From: Armillaria gallica
Taxonomy: Eukaryota > Basidiomycota > Agaricomycetes > Agaricales > Physalacriaceae
Assembly: GCA_037576215.1 (NCBI GenBank)
Contig: JBANDB010000003.1
Coordinates: forward strand, 744,001 to 808,000
Direction: 5' to 3'
Length of the DNA: 64,000 bases
The translations under genes were made by a program, and so were the position numbers. Below, piece by piece: positions 34,319-47,112 of the stretch (the first letter of the stretch is position 1; the number at the start of each line of letters is the position of its first letter). The notes below the pieces were generated by a model that had not been told where the DNA came from, did no database searches, and was given only the letters and a program-made list of their open reading frames with translations.

Positions 34319-34919
34319 TGTCGATATGGTGAAGAGAATGATTGTGGTGGTGTCGATACGGTGAAGAGCATAGATGTGGTGGTTTTTATAGCTTCGAGTT
34401 AGCTGAATACGAGCAGCAACTAAAAATGAAATTGCCATCAACCGGGTTCCAATGCGGCCTTTACAAGCACGGCTAATTAAAAGATGATCGGCGACAGTGA
34501 AAGCTAACATCAAGGAGGTCGGTCAGCCAGGTCAGCCAGGCTGGCTATTCTGGTTGATTGATAACGCAGAACTGAATGCAGGAAGACCGTCTATCTCAGG
34601 ATTTTGAAGTGGTGCAACCTGACTCTATCGCGGTCCGGGCGGCATCATTGATTGCAGAATCGATGACTAGCGCCAAGCAGTGTTGTACAATCTCCTGACT
34701 TTGGGCCGAAGTCTACATCACGAAACCTCGAGGCGACTTTTGTCTCTGATCCCAACGCTTTGTCATGGGTTTTCTCGGTGGCGTCGTGGTGGCGTGAGGA
34801 AAGTCATGATGATCGCGACCGTGATGACTTCGGAACAGTCGAAACAGTGCGCGAATGAGCATGTTAACAGTCGTGACTTCAGTACCTGTTGCACGACTCA
34901 TACAACACTGGCGCCAAGT
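34319..34919. other. OYE E upstream region, duplicated
   Basis: Near-identical copy of 27,654-28,249; see that entry. No separate gene. Confidence 0.55.
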
Positions 34920-35700
34920 GATAATAGGTCCGTCATACCCAAGAATGGTCGCAGACATTTAAATCGGGCTTCCTGAAATTTGCCGTGTATCATTAGAAGC
35001 CTTCACACAGAGATAGAAAGTGATACGTACCTAGCGGGTCGTTTGCACTGCGCTGGCAACTCCACCTAACTTGCCGTCCTGCGTCATACCATGCTTGTTC
35101 CACAAAAGATTTTCTATATCCGACCGAGAAGCGACTATCCAGCGCTATAGAGTGTACGGGGATTGGAGTATTCGCAAAGGAAGTCGGCAAAGGTACGTGG
35201 CGAGACGGCTGTTTTCCTTGATAAATGTAGGGATTGAAATATTGAAGGACGGCAGACAAAGTAGGATGCTGTGGAAGATATTAGATACTTGAACAATAGA
35301 CCGTCAGAAAACGCACCCATTCAAAATCCACGTCTATTCATCGCCGTGTGCCGGTCACCTTCACCCTTTCATGCCAACCTTGACGCGTACTGTCGTATCT
35401 TTGAGGATGATAACCTGGTGATACCCAGGTCGATAGGCGCGCCTGTAGGCGAGGCAGATGAGCTAGGACAAACGCTCAGACGTCGGCGGTTGCTGAGTGG
35501 GCTAGAGCGAAAGGCTCACCTCTTGTCCCCAGTGAGAATTTTCCATATCAAGCCTAGTTAGTAACGAGGTAGTAATGCGCCGTCGAGGGGTTCATACACT
35601 GTTGCATGGGAGGGATGATCATAATGAAAGGGAAAGTTTGTTCGGAATTAGCCGAAATCACTGCGACGGTTCCTCGTGACTGACGCGTACTCGCACGCCG
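34920..35700 (-). repeat. Dispersed repeat copy R5
   Basis: Tandem-unit partner of R4: ATAATAGGTCCGTCATACCC, TATATCCGACCGAGAAGCG, GATACTTGAACAATAGACCG, CCCATTCAAAATCCACG, ending GTGACTGACGCGTACTCG. Confidence 0.65.
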
Positions 35701-36109
35701 CTCTGCCAACTTCAACCAACTCAAATGAAAAATGATACTCAATGCATAGGAAGCCAAGTATTGATTGATGGTTACAATAAAATGGTAGCTGCAGTAGTGG
35801 GCCGTTTTTAGGAGGTATTATCTCTGACATCGTCGAGCAGAGGACCACCTTGGGCTTAACGAAGATGGCCGAGTAACCATCCTTTTGGACAGTCATTGCC
35901 CTCCACGACCTGCGTACTTATCTGGGGTATGTCAATGCTTATTATTTCTGATCTTGTACAGCTTACTCACTCGTCGCTTGGATCTTTGCATATAGACGGC
36001 TGAGATTCCCGTCCGTACATTTTTCTATGTGCCACATAGGGATGAAGTCTGCGCAAGATTGAACGAACGCCGCTGCATGGCGATCTGAACAACCTACATG
36101 CATGTCTCT
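35701..36109. other. Intergenic, nothing recognised
   Basis: Absent from the corresponding place in the other unit, so it accounts for most of the length difference between units. No motif seen. Confidence 0.4.
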
Positions 36110-36535
36110 TCACTTATTGTGGAACACAGCAGATCAATGATGTAGCCTCTAAACCAGTGTACGGCCTCTGCTTGAGCAGCCTCGAAATCGACCCTGGCGC
36201 TAAATATCATGGGAATCTGCCATGTATACTGACACTTGGTATATCTCTACATTTAAGGTTTCGACCTTCGCGGCGAGCTCGTCGGTGGACAAAGTATCAC
36301 TTCTCATTGAATAAGCGTGCGCATCCTGCAATTCCTGTGTGCGTATATCCAAGAGACCACGCTCATCTTACCGTGCTGCTTGCTTCCGCTCCAAATCTGC
36401 GTGCAGTTGGAGAAAATCTTTATCCCGGGCGGCCATTTTCTCTTCCTACGAAACCATCTTTTGTTCAGCCAAGCTCAGCTCCTTTCGCAGCTCCCACTTC
36501 TTCATTGCGCATCGTTTCAGATGACTTTTGATTGT
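36110..36535 (-). pseudogene. Coiled-coil protein pseudogene
   Basis: On the minus strand from about 36,515: MKKWELRKELSLAEQKMVS, TAG, EEKMAARDKDFLQLHADLER, KQAAR, TAA, DERGLLDIRTQELQDAHAYS, then LAAKVETLNVEIYQVSVYMA, and after a frame change ARVDFEAAQAEAVHWFRGY. This is a heptad-type helical protein of a kind common in agaricomycetes. Both stops fit CAR-to-TAR changes. No start or full frame remains. Confidence 0.65.
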
Positions 36536-37004
36536 TCAAAGTTTGTGTCAATGTCCATCATGCCCTGTGCAACGGAGAACTCGCCGCAGTGTCACCATAA
36601 TTCCTTTGTCCTCTCTCTCTCCGGCTGCTGGGATCAACGGTGTCTATTGTACGCGCTTGGTGCAATGACTGCAAGGCATGCCCATGGTCTGAATTCGCGG
36701 TAGGCTGTCGCCCTCGACCAGCGTTGGTGTCGCCTGTAGCCTGTTTCCGAAAGAATCGCTGGTGCTGGCGCTTCACTAGTGCTTCAGCTTTCCCAAGCAT
36801 GCTTGAATGACTGCTCGGAGGTCCTCTTGATGAACGGAAACAATCGATGTGACTGTAGAGGCCAATGGGTCACATTGGGAGCATGTAATCTGCATGTTCT
36901 CCTCTGAGGATTTTCACCATATCACTGGGTGTGTGAATGATAGGGGTAGGAACGAGTGTTTATATTCCCTTGCATACGCCCTTTTGACTACCCACGACGC
37001 CGCC

Positions 37005-39518
37005 ATGAACACCCGGTTGCCCTACATCGGCGATTCCAGGAAGCTGCTCTTGGCTTTCGACCTCGGAACGACGTACAGCGGGATCTCATACAGGTAAAAC
37101 TGTCTGCATGCCCAGTTGATCCATCTCTGAGGTTTATGTTCATAGCGTACTCGACCCAAGCATCCCTCCAATAATTCAGCCTGTCACTAGGTATTAGTTT
37201 TTAATGGATCCTTGAGCTACCAGAAACCTAATGATCTTCAGGTATCCTTCCCTAGAAGGCACCGGCAGTAACGCAAAAATCCCGACGGTCATCTGTTATG
37301 ATCAGAATGGCAGAATGAGGGCCGCCGGCGCCGAAGCAATGAGCGAAAACGTCAATGACAAAATCGAAGAGGAGGAATGGGTCCGATGCGAAAAGTAAGG
37401 CCACACCTCCATCAATATCCTGGTCTTATAATGAACGAACGACAGGTTCAAATTACACCTCCGCCCTCCTGCCAAGGACGCAAAGTCAGATAACATCAGT
37501 CAAGCTATCTCGGCGCTTCCTCCCGGCAAAGACGTCATCACGCTTTTTGCTGATTTCTATGCGTACCTCTTTGAGTGCGCCAAGACCTTCATACAGCAGA
37601 CGCATCCAAGCGGTGTCGCATTTTGGCCTTCGATCGAGGATTCGATTGAGTTCATCCTGAGCCATCCAAACGGATGGGAAGGAAGACAGCAGGAGCAAAT
37701 GCGTAAGGCCGTGGTGCAAGGCGGACTTGTCAGTGATGACACCAAGAACACGCGTGTACACTTTGTTACTGAAGGAGAAGCTAGTCTGCATTTTTGTATC
37801 CAAAAAGGTCTTTCATCGCATGTGAAGGTGAGCAAGCGCACTGTTTCCGTCTCCCTGTAGATATCTCATGTTGCTTGCAGGAAGGAGAAGGCATAATCAT
37901 TGTCGATGCCGGAGGTGGAACTGTCGATATCAGTAGCTACACTAGTGCTTTGACTGGAGATGCTGGGAAATATTCGTTCCGAGAGATTGCCGCCCCGTTT
38001 TGTAAGTCCTTCACTTTTCTTTCTATACAACACTTATACATCTCATATAGGTGACTTTAGTGGATCTATATTTGTCACGCAGCGCGCTCGTACTCACATT
38101 GACGGTAACGTCTAGCACACATCAACCTTCTTCTTTCATTGATGAATTCTTAGGAAAGTTGAAAAACTCCAAATACCACGACGACCTTGGTCATATCACT
38201 GAATGCTTCGACAAGTCAACGAAGCTTCGTTTCAAGGACTCGGCAGAGCCGGCCTTTGTCAAATTTGGAAGCCTCCGTGACAAGGATGTTGCGTGTGATA
38301 TCCGATCAGGTCAACTCAAGTTGAAAGGGTGAGCGAAACAAAATATATAGACGGACCGATGTTTATATTCCATAGGACCGATGTTGCGACGTTTTTTGAG
38401 CCGTCGGTTACTTCTATCACTAAAGCTATCGATGCCCAAAGTGCCGCGTCGAAGAGGCCTGTTTCGGTGAGTGTATCACTGTAAAGTGTCATACCAGATG
38501 CTCATCACGTTATCTAAAGGCTGTTTTTCTCGTTGGTGGCTTTGCTGCGAGTGATTGGCTCTTCCTCAAAATACAAGAGCACACAAATCTGCTTGGTCTG
38601 ACCATTGCTCGACCTGATAGTCATGTGTCAGTCCTTTCCTTTCATTCACTCTGTCTAATTAAAAGTTCATTCGCAGAAACAAAGCGGTCGCTGACGGTGC
38701 CGTCTCGTTTTACCTCGATCACGCTGTTACCGCGCGCGTCTCTCCGTTTAATTATGGCGTGACGGTGTGCACTGCATTTGACGGTCTAGATACAGAACAT
38801 GTTTCCCGTCGTGCGCAGATGTTCGTGGATCCTTCTGGCGTGCGTCGCTTAGCCGGGCAATATGATGTTATCCTTGCCAAGGTAGTGTCCGATTTCATGG
38901 CCGTAGGACCGTTGACTTATACACCCTCTTTAGGATATTCTGGTCTCGGAAGAGACGGAATTTAGTCGATCTTATGGCAGACTTGGACGCTCCTTGTCGG
39001 ATTTGAGTACCATCACGACCTCGATATGGCGTTACAATGGGGAAAAAGAACATCCGAAATGGATGGACCTGGAGAATGGTTGGCGCTCTTCTTATTCTTA
39101 TTCTATAACGCCATTCCTAAAATTCGACCGACGCTGCAGACAAGTATTCCATACTATGTCGCATCACAGCCGATACTTCTGTTGCGGCAAAGTCACTGAA
39201 GGCCGAGCGTCGTTCCGACGGCACCTCCTACTACCGGTTAAATCTGAGTGTCATCATGCTGTTTGGGATGACAGAGTTGAAAGCTCAACTTGCGTGGGTC
39301 GAAGATGTGAGTTATAAGGTTCCTCCCATATTATATGCGGTATTGATGAATCATACCTTTTGTTTTAGGGCAAAGAGAAGAGGTATCACAGTGCTTCTAT
39401 TGACGGATTCGTTAGCATAACTGACGATTTCTCACAGGGGTCCTGCTCAAGTCATATACGATTAATAAGGGGACTGATTATTTACGTGCATCTCGTGTCG
39501 CAAGCTCCGGTGCGTTGA
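37005..39518 (+). CDS. HSPA12-like Hsp70 family ATPase, copy 2
   Basis: Paralogue of the gene at 29.65 kb with the same start (MNTRLPYIGDSRKLLLAFDL) and intron pattern. It keeps GTTYSG, VDAGGGTVDIS (exon from about 37,881), QRARTHIDG and FLVGGFAASD. Unlike copy 1 it retains an extra exon end, AIDAQSAASKRPVS followed by GTGAGT near 38,466, and a clean intron to TCTAAAG|GCTGTTTTTC, which is probably the ancestral structure. Near 38,945 the splice acceptor equivalent to CTCAG of copy 1 reads CTCGG, so the C-terminal junction is uncertain in at least one copy. The tail reads SDLSTITTSIWRYNGEKEHP and GKEKRYHSAS. The upstream 36.85-37.0 kb is also shared with copy 1. Confidence 0.7.
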
Positions 39519-39884
39519 TTTTTCCCCCGTGGTATTGTATAAAGCGCACAAGGAATGCTGTATTTGAAATTTCTCCGCATCTGTTCGTGTATTCCTATAT
39601 TCTGGAAATGAAATAATGTTCGAGGTCGATGCTCAATTATATTTCGCGGTACTGAATAATCCACAAAATACAATGGCGCACGCGGGGATTTTCCCCATGT
39701 GCCACAATGCACATAAATCGTTTGCTTACAATGGTGCCCCAGGCCAATCGTGGGTACGAAGAGTCAGCAGGAGAGGCGGTGTCTTTCATTATAGAAGTCC
39801 ATTTTTAGCACATATCAAAAATGAGATGTCGGAGATGATGCGGACCGTCTGCATAACTTCACCGTAACACGGTATCGGGCGGTG

Positions 39885-40350
39885 CCCTCAGCAGTACATA
39901 CGCGGTTGCAAAACGCATCAGGACGTTTCGTAGCAAAATGCTTGTGACCGCTCTGTCCCGTTCAGCGAGTCTCCATTCAAGATCAGCCTGGTCTTCGAGT
40001 TTCGGTGGAATATCTGGCGGTATCTTTGGAAGACTGAAGGGATCAACCGGGAACTATATAAGGCTGCCTTCATAGTGTATCGCGGGAGTGAGATCAGATA
40101 CGGAATAGCAGTCGCGCCTTGCCAATCGGTATGCCTGACTTTCTTTGAACTTGTCATGGTTTCAGCCAAGAAGGTTATGACCACCTGCGGCTTGTTTTCT
40201 GAAGCATAGTGTCGGAAATGCACTTATCTCAGAAGAAATCACAAAGCAGAGGGAGAGAAATCGTATTGGCACTCCAGATGTATCACTCAGGGTTGCTTCG
40301 GTGCACGATGCTGGCTTCAAGTAGGGGATGGCATACACCCATCGTTGACG
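39885..40350 (-). pseudogene. APH C-lobe fragment (flank module) beside OYE F
   Basis: Second-unit copy of 32,467-32,950: DWQGATAIPYL is intact here, then frameshifts break the PDDPFSLP segment. Preceded by QVVITFLAETMTSSKKV and ending in GGCTTCAAGTAGGGGATGGC. Confidence 0.65.
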
Positions 40351-40494
40351 ATCGTGAAGGGAGTGATCACAACTCTTGATAGTTTCGACGGGGAAAACTG
40401 TGAATTATTATTAAGTAAACATACATCTATAATCTATTGCATCGACGGCTGGGTGTCTGCCAAAGTCACATCTTATCTATAAGAACGCACAACA

Positions 40495-41705
40495 CTACTC
40501 CTCAGAAGCAAAAGGGTAGTCCGTATACCCCTCCGTAACCTCCCCAGGAAGATAGAACGTCGATCTATTATACGGCGTCAAAGGGAGATTCTTCTTCAGC
40601 TTCTTCGGAAGATCAGGCTGAAAGCAACAGATCAGCCCCAATTCCAACGAACACAAGAAAGACTAGACCCACATTCGAAATAAAATACCTCCCAAACGCA
40701 ATCAGTTCTCCATTCTCATCCGCTACCTTCATCGCGTCCTCCCTCGTATACCCACCAGCAGATATCAACGGTCTCGGCGCCCACAGCTCCCTTATGAAAT
40801 CGTTCGACTCGCCCGGACCTGGCTCACCCTCCCTCGACCGAGTCCCATTCACCCTCGGCTCGATGACATGTAGATACGCCAAGTCCGTATGGCGCTGTCC
40901 AATCTCCTTCACGAGGTACGAGAACGTCGGGATCGGGTCCTCCATGCGCATCTCCTGCCAGGTATTCCAGGGACTCACCCGGAAGGCAGTACGATGGGCA
41001 CCGACGGCGTCAACAACCGCATCGATCACTTCGAGTGGGAACCGGGCCCGGTTCTCGATGCTCCCCCCATAGGCATCCGTACGTTGGTTGCTTACGTCTT
41101 GGATGAACTGGTCGATGAGGAACCCATTCACAGCATTGATCTCGACACCGTCGAAACCCGCTTTGAACACGGCGTTGGCCGCCGCTTGGGCGAAGAGCTT
41201 GGGGTACTCGTGGATTTCATCCAAAGTGAACGGGCGGGGCGTCTCGGCGGTGTAGGAGAGTTTGATAGCGGAGGGAGCGACATATTCTAGGGAAGGGTCC
41301 TCGTCCTTAAGGTGGGACGCGTTGGCGCCACGTCCCTGGCCCCACAGTTGGCAAAAAATAAAGCTTCCTTTGGCGTGGACGGCGTCCGTTATTTGGTTGA
41401 AAATGAGATAGATTTTGGAGAAATTGAATGCTGCATACCTCTTTCCATGCATCTATTTGCTCTTGTGACCATATCCCTGGGATGTTCTTGAATACCCCGG
41501 CCTTTTGAGCAACGAGCGTAGCCTCCGTGATCAGAAGTGTGCCGGGATCACTGGCTCTCTGCGAATAGTACTCCTTCATGACCGACGTATACGGGACATG
41601 ACCTTTCTCCGTCGACTTGTATCGCGTCAATGACGCCAGGACAATGCGGTGGTGTAAGGTGAGATCACCGATTTTGACGGGTTGAAAGAGTTTTGAGTTT
41701 GTCAT
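40495..41705 (-). pseudogene. Old Yellow Enzyme paralogue F, first splice acceptor lost
   Basis: Exons by alignment 41439-41705, 40673-41392 and 40495-40617 would give 369 residues with all frames open. The 46 bp first intron ends AACCAA instead of AACCAG, so the acceptor AG is AA at 41393-41394; no other AG restores the frame nearby and retaining the intron shifts it. Start MTNSKLFQPVKIGDLTLHHR. The active-site motif is NAVNGFL (His175 to Asn, codon 41135-41137; Tyr180 to Phe), as in copies A and C. In exon 1 the conserved LAPLTR is LASLTR. Either inactive or dependent on an unusual splice. It is the last OYE copy before the region returns to unrelated genes. Confidence 0.8.
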
Positions 41706-41949
41706 TGTCGATATGGTGAAGATAATGATTGTGGTGGTGTCGATATGGTGAAGGTTATGTTTGTGGTGGCTTTTATAGCTTCAAGTTGGCTGAATACGAG
41801 CGGCAACTGAAAATGAACGCTTATTGATCCATTCGTATTGCCATCAACCGGGTTCCAATGCGGCCTTATAAGCATAGGCCGAATGAGAGATGGTCGGCGA
41901 CAGTGAAAGCTAGCATCAAGAAGGTCAGTCAGCTCGGTCAACAAGCTGG

Positions 41950-42530
41950 CTATTCTGGTAACGCAGGACTGAAATCAGGAAGACCGCCCAATCCTGGGAT
42001 TTTGATGTGCTGACCATAGCTCGGTCCGGGCCATGCAGAATCGCCAAAATCGATGACTGGTGTTGTACGGTCGTCTGACCTTGGACCGAAGTCAAGGTTG
42101 CCGGTCAGGAAACTTCGAGGCGACGGTCGATCCTGACGCTGTGGCTGTGAAGCCACAAGTGATGGACTTATTTGTTTGTCTCCGGTCCCGACTGCTTTGT
42201 CATGGGTAAACATGGGTGAGGGGTCCTCCTCCTCCTCGCTCTCATCTAGATCCTCCATAGCACCATCCAAGTCCACCTCTTCCTCTTCCACCTCCTCTTC
42301 GCCTTCCATCACAGACGGGGCCTCACCAGAGATCGCAGAATTCCCTTCATCGTCTTCCGGAGTGGCTTCATCTGCCTCTTGCTTCTCCTCCTGCAGTTGA
42401 AACCCCGTATACGAATGTTATTATCCTGGAATGAGCAGTAATGAAGGATAAGGGATGATCGATGAGTGACAGAGTCAAGGGTGGGTACCGTTTCCTCCAA
42501 CCCGCGTTCTTCCTCGCTCAGCTCATTCAT
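41950..42530 (-). CDS. Acidic low-complexity protein (hypothetical)
   Basis: Two exons: 42489-42530 (MNELSEEERGLEET) and 41950-42390, joined by a 98 bp intron (GTACCC...CTGCAG), phase 0, 160 residues. Residues 15-80 are strongly acidic (EGEEEVEEEEVDLDGAMEDL, DESEEEEDPSP). The C-terminal half, from about 42,180 down, lies in sequence shared with the upstream regions of the OYE copies, so that part may be newly captured or the gene truncated. No domain recognised; acidic tails like this occur in chaperones and chromatin proteins, which proves nothing here. Confidence 0.4.
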
Positions 42531-43700
42531 CTAGGTCGCGGTATTCGTTCATCCGGCCGTACGTGCCGGCATTTCGCAGTGGGATAGGGTGGGTACGAGG
42601 TACTGGGGGGAGCAGGTGGGGGAAGTTGCCATCTCCCTGGTCCTCCAACCGAATTCCCCTGCTTTCCTCTGTCCCACCGCCTATAAATCGGGTGGTAATC
42701 TGCGAGTCACCGTTCTTGGTCCCATTTCTGCATCATCGGTCTCACGCTGCGCAAAAGATGGCGCTCACAGGCCTGCTGTTAGTGCTACGTCATATCCTTG
42801 ATGGGTAGCGCTACAAATCGCCCGTCCTTTTCGTCGACTACCAGTATTTCTTTTCAGGGAGCACCAACTTCGGCCTTTGGATCAAGATCATCGTCTCCTC
42901 CGTGTCCCGTTCCTGTGTTTGCGTGCCTCTTCCACTTGCGCTTGCCGTTCGTCGACCCTCACACATGGGACCGTGCGTCATGTCGTTCCATTCCCCTTCG
43001 TTATTGGATACAATTCCGGCATCACATTTCGCGACCGAATTCTTGGTATGCCCCGCACTGGGTATCGAGCGCCGGAAAATCCAGTTACGATTCTATTTTC
43101 AGCCTTCTCCAGCGCACTGGGGTTTGTTGAGGATTTGTGTCGCAGGATATGAATGTGAGTAAAATTTGACGCTAATTTTGATCTCGTATTTATTTTTCAT
43201 TTTAGCCTAACAAAAGCGATATTTTTTTTGCCCCACGACGAGCGCGGAGGTCATCGTCATGGAGGAGATGCCAAAGCGTAGAGTCCTTTTAGCACACTGC
43301 ATGATCATACCTTACGCAGTATCAATCAAATCCGCGTGCCGCCTGCACCCTCAACGTGCGGCGAAGAGATCTCCGGTCCCATGGTGCGAGGCGAGCAAGT
43401 GTCCGACTCACTGAACTCAACGAGGATGGGAAGCGGAGCAAGGAGATGGTAGAACGGCCTTTGGACCATCGATGCAAGTTCTTTTGTGGGACGCTAGATA
43501 TCCGATATCGTAGCAAGATAACCTATTGTGGACATGACATGACCATGGACGAGGCGGCTACACGCCAGGGATGGGTAGGTCCTTCCCATTTACTGACATT
43601 CTCGAGCACTCACCCCAATCTCAGTTCCCACTGGTATCTTCGGACGACCTCTAGCGCCGCTACCAATGACAACTGTCTATGCAGCGTTGTATTACGATGT
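42531..43700. other. Low-confidence coding remnants
   Basis: Plus-strand short frames at 42563-42808 and 42877-43152 overlap each other and show no known domain. A segment near 43,380-43,570 (ELNEDGKRSKEMVERPLDHR, MTMDEAATRQGW) reads protein-like but has no start, partner or family that I recognise. Confidence 0.3.
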
Positions 43701-43925
43701 ATCTTTGTTCAGGATAAGCGCTACGAGGAGCTAGATCGGACTGCCAGGTATGGAGAAGATGATGTCGGATGGAGGAATGGATTAGATGTTGCACTAGCCT
43801 TCGGTGAGTGTAATATTCCAAGACCATTCTTTCAAAACTCAAACTTGTACAGGCTGGCCTTTCTCTGCTGTGTTTTCTGCAAAGACATCGCAAGTCGCAA
43901 GCCACAGCGACTCTTGTTCGAATTC
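43701..43925 (+). pseudogene. DUF6535 protein fragment
   Basis: DKRYEELDRTARYGEDDVGW and RNGLDVALAFG, then an intron (GTGAGTGTAATATT...TGTACAG, 43803 to about 43851), then GCTGGCCTTTCTCTGCTGTG, which is the AGLFSAV start of the next exon with one base missing. Compare KQYEELGPLARVWR...GWRDGLDVLLVF|AGLFSAV in the full gene downstream. A truncated, frameshifted tandem copy. Confidence 0.75.
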
Positions 43926-44306
43926 ATGAATGTCCAACGTGCAGTTTTATCATCAACTATTAATGTTCTTCATTCACACTTTAGCCCATTTTCGTCTCTT
44001 GTTATCTGCTTGCTCCGGATCAATGTTAAGCCGACGATGGCGGTAAACATGATAAATTGGAATGGGGAGACAGACTGGAGACGGCGGAGTAGCGGCGTTT
44101 ATCAGTTCAAAGAGTTAGTCTAAATATCTCCAATGCTAATTTGATTTTTCTTTTTTCGAATGCGTACGCCCACAGGAAATATTAGAAATGGCTGGACACC
44201 CATAGACAAACAAAGCATTTCCATTGTTTTTCTCGCAGTGTCCCACGGTGTGTGACTGGTGTACTGATCGGTATCATTCATAACATTTCGCTTTCACTTC
44301 TCTACC

Positions 44307-47112
44307 ATGCCGTCCATCCATACTGCAGAAGATGAGAAACCAATCCCTCCCAACAATGCCCAAGAAACACCCAATGATGATCCCCAGCCGTCACGGCACC
44401 CTCAACGAAAACCAACTCGCAGAGTCTTTGGCATACAGCAACGTGCATTTCAGGTTGGCGGTATGTTGCCCTGGCATTATTACGATTCTTTCCACGTAGC
44501 TTATCGAGAGCAAAGGGAACGATACGTTTGATTATGAGCAGAGGTTTCCGGAGGATAAGCAGTACGAGGAGCTGGGTCCGCTGGCCAGGGTGTGGAGAAC
44601 GTACCTTGCAGAATGTGCTGGATTTGATGCTGAGGTGCTGGAAGGATGGAGAGATGGACTAGATGTTTTGCTCGTTTTTGTGAGTGTTTATTTAACAGCT
44701 ATTGTTTCTTTACTTATATCTGTATAGGCTGGTCTCTTCTCAGCCGTGGTCACTACGTTTGTCGTTCAAACATCACAGAGCCTCCAAGTCGATTACGGTC
44801 AGGTCACAGCGACACTTCTGTATGAGCTCATCGACGTCCAGCGCGCAGCGGCCAATGGATCCCTTGTGAACGATGTTCCCCGCTCGAACCTCACTCCCTT
44901 CTCGGATTTTCGCCCCACGATGTCCGATTCGCTAGTCAATGGACTGTGGTTCACCAGTCTCTCATTCAGTCTTGCTACCGCTCTGTTCGCTGTCCTCACC
45001 AAACAGTGGATTCATCAATACATCGCCATGCCCTCGGGGACGCCTCAGGACAGGTGCCGTGTGCGCCAATTCCGGTACATGGGGCTGGAGCAATGGGGTG
45101 TGGGATTCATCATCGGTTTATTACCCCTGCTCTTGAGCATGTCGCTTGGCATATTCCTTGTCGGCCTCGTTCTTTTTCTGATCCCGCTGCAAGCGGTGAT
45201 TGCATCCATCGTCGGGACTATCACATTTGTAACCTTCGCCATTTACTTGATCACCAACGTCCTTCCGGTTTGGTACCCTTCGTGCCCGTACAAGACTCCA
45301 TTGTCGCAGTACATATTCCTTCCCTATGCCTATATCATGAATCGCGGCTTCTTCATCTCTCCAGCTTCATCGGTCCCAGCACGCGCAAAACCTCTTCGCA
45401 AGTTCCGAGACGTGGAGCGTGCAGCTGTTGAACTCAGGGCAGATGACCTCGATGCATATGCCTTGGGTTGGCTGTCTGGCATGTCCTCCAATCCCAGTGT
45501 ACAGAGCATCGTCATGCAATCAACTAGCGCTCTACCCTTGCGCTCAGTCGAGCCTCTAATGCAATACGCGGAGAGATTTTCAGAGGCCTACACCACCCTC
45601 ATCTCCTGCATGGACAGTAATTGCCAGGAAAACATTCTCGATCGGCTTATTCGTGCCAGCCTCCGCCTCGGTATTTCCTTGTCCCTCTGGTTGATGCCCG
45701 GGGAAATGGACAGAGATAGGCTGTCCGCAGAAGCCTATGCGGAGGTTCTGTCTGTTGACTCCGAGTATGATTTTTCGCGTACCGATGAGATTGCGATTCT
45801 AGTCAAAGCTCAATTTACCGAATCATCAGATAAGCAGCTTCGCCTGCAGCCCATTGTATGGGCCCATCTTCTCCAGGAGCTCCTACCCTTCACTCCAGAG
45901 AGCGGTCTGATTCCTTTATTCCCGATGATTCCCTCGTCCTATTGGCATGTTAACTCCAAGCTACCTCCCCTTTTCCCGAAAAATGACATGAAGATTCGTT
46001 CGATTTCTGATCAGGACCACCGTGCTGTATCTCTTCGGGACGCCGTTTACCATTATCTGTATCCAGACATCGCCAATGCCTTTTTTGAGGGTTTCACGCA
46101 TGCCAAGGATAGCATCTTCCAACCTGATCCCGCCGCCGATGAATTCCCCGCTCCTCAGGATCCACACCTACTTTTGCTACTGACGCTAGCCGGTTCACCC
46201 TCTATCCGAAAGACAGCCACCACCGATCCATATATGAACTTGTTCTTTGGCATGGTGTTGCACAACATTGAAATTTACATGGGCATCGAATACTCCCTTC
46301 ACTCTGCCAATGACATTCCTTTCGAACTAGATGGCAATCGGTATGCAGTACTGAAGCTCCTGTATACACTGCTTTCTTCAGATAACTTTGACACCACTGG
46401 CACTATAATGGCGGATAATCAGCGTAGCACGCTGAGGCTGTTTCTCCAAGTGCTCAACTCCACAACCCCTCGCCCCCGCTTTCTTGCCTCTGATTGGTGT
46501 ACCCCAATCATGGCCTCTAACTTTACCCGACTCGCCTTCAAGGACCAAGCCTGGACACTCTCCTCCGACCCCATGACACTCCACTTTGTGCGCGAGTTCC
46601 TGCGCCTCGGTGAGCCCATTGCAAATCAGATTTTATCCCATTTTGTTTCCGGACGTCTTCTTGACTATGTAGTCAAGCTCCGCGGGGACGATGAGATTTG
46701 GCGGGAATGGCAGCTGCCAGGCATCCTGAGGGTTTTTGTTAGTGGGATCAGGAGGTCGGACGCCGCGGTGGCGTACCTCTTTGAGCCCGACAATATCTTT
46801 GCTGTTTGTGCGATGTTCATCATTTGGAAGGACATTCCCCGTCTCCGCCTCCTCGCACAGTGCTGTCCAGATCATCCGGTGTGGACCGAGTGCTTACAGA
46901 AGCTCGATACTATTCTGGAGCACTTTCAACTTGAAGTGTGGCCGCAGAGAAGGGAAGAACTTCTCTCTACTGTTTCAGACTTCAGGATGCTTTTTGAAGG
47001 AGGCGAGCCTCCGAATCTCAATTCCCGGCCGACTGTGAGCTCGCTTTGGCTACGGCTGCGACAACGACATCGGAACGCTGGGAAGAAATTGACGGGGGCT
47101 GGTAAAGTGTGA
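44307..47112 (+). CDS. DUF6535-domain membrane protein
   Basis: Large agaricomycete-specific integral membrane protein of unknown role. Modelled exons 44307-44453, 44500-44679 and 44728-47112 give 903 residues. The second intron (GTGAGT...TATAG) is clear. The first uses a weak GTTGGC donor, the only nearby choice that keeps the frame, so the N-terminus is uncertain. Domain hallmarks: KQYEELGPLARVWRTYL, GWRDGLDVLLVFAGLFSAVV, FVVQTSQSL, then transmembrane segments at LWFTSLSFSLATALFAVLT and FIIGLLPLLLSMSLGIFLV and a third near IASIVGTITFVTFAIYLITN, followed by WYPSCPYKTPLS. The C-terminal 550 residues are soluble and helical. No stop or frameshift in exon 3. Confidence 0.88.

Noticed and set aside
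44454..44499. Using the stronger GTATGT donor at 44461 for DUF6535 intron 1
   Set aside because: It gives phase 1 and leads to a stop at 44,529; the weaker GTTGGC donor keeps the frame.
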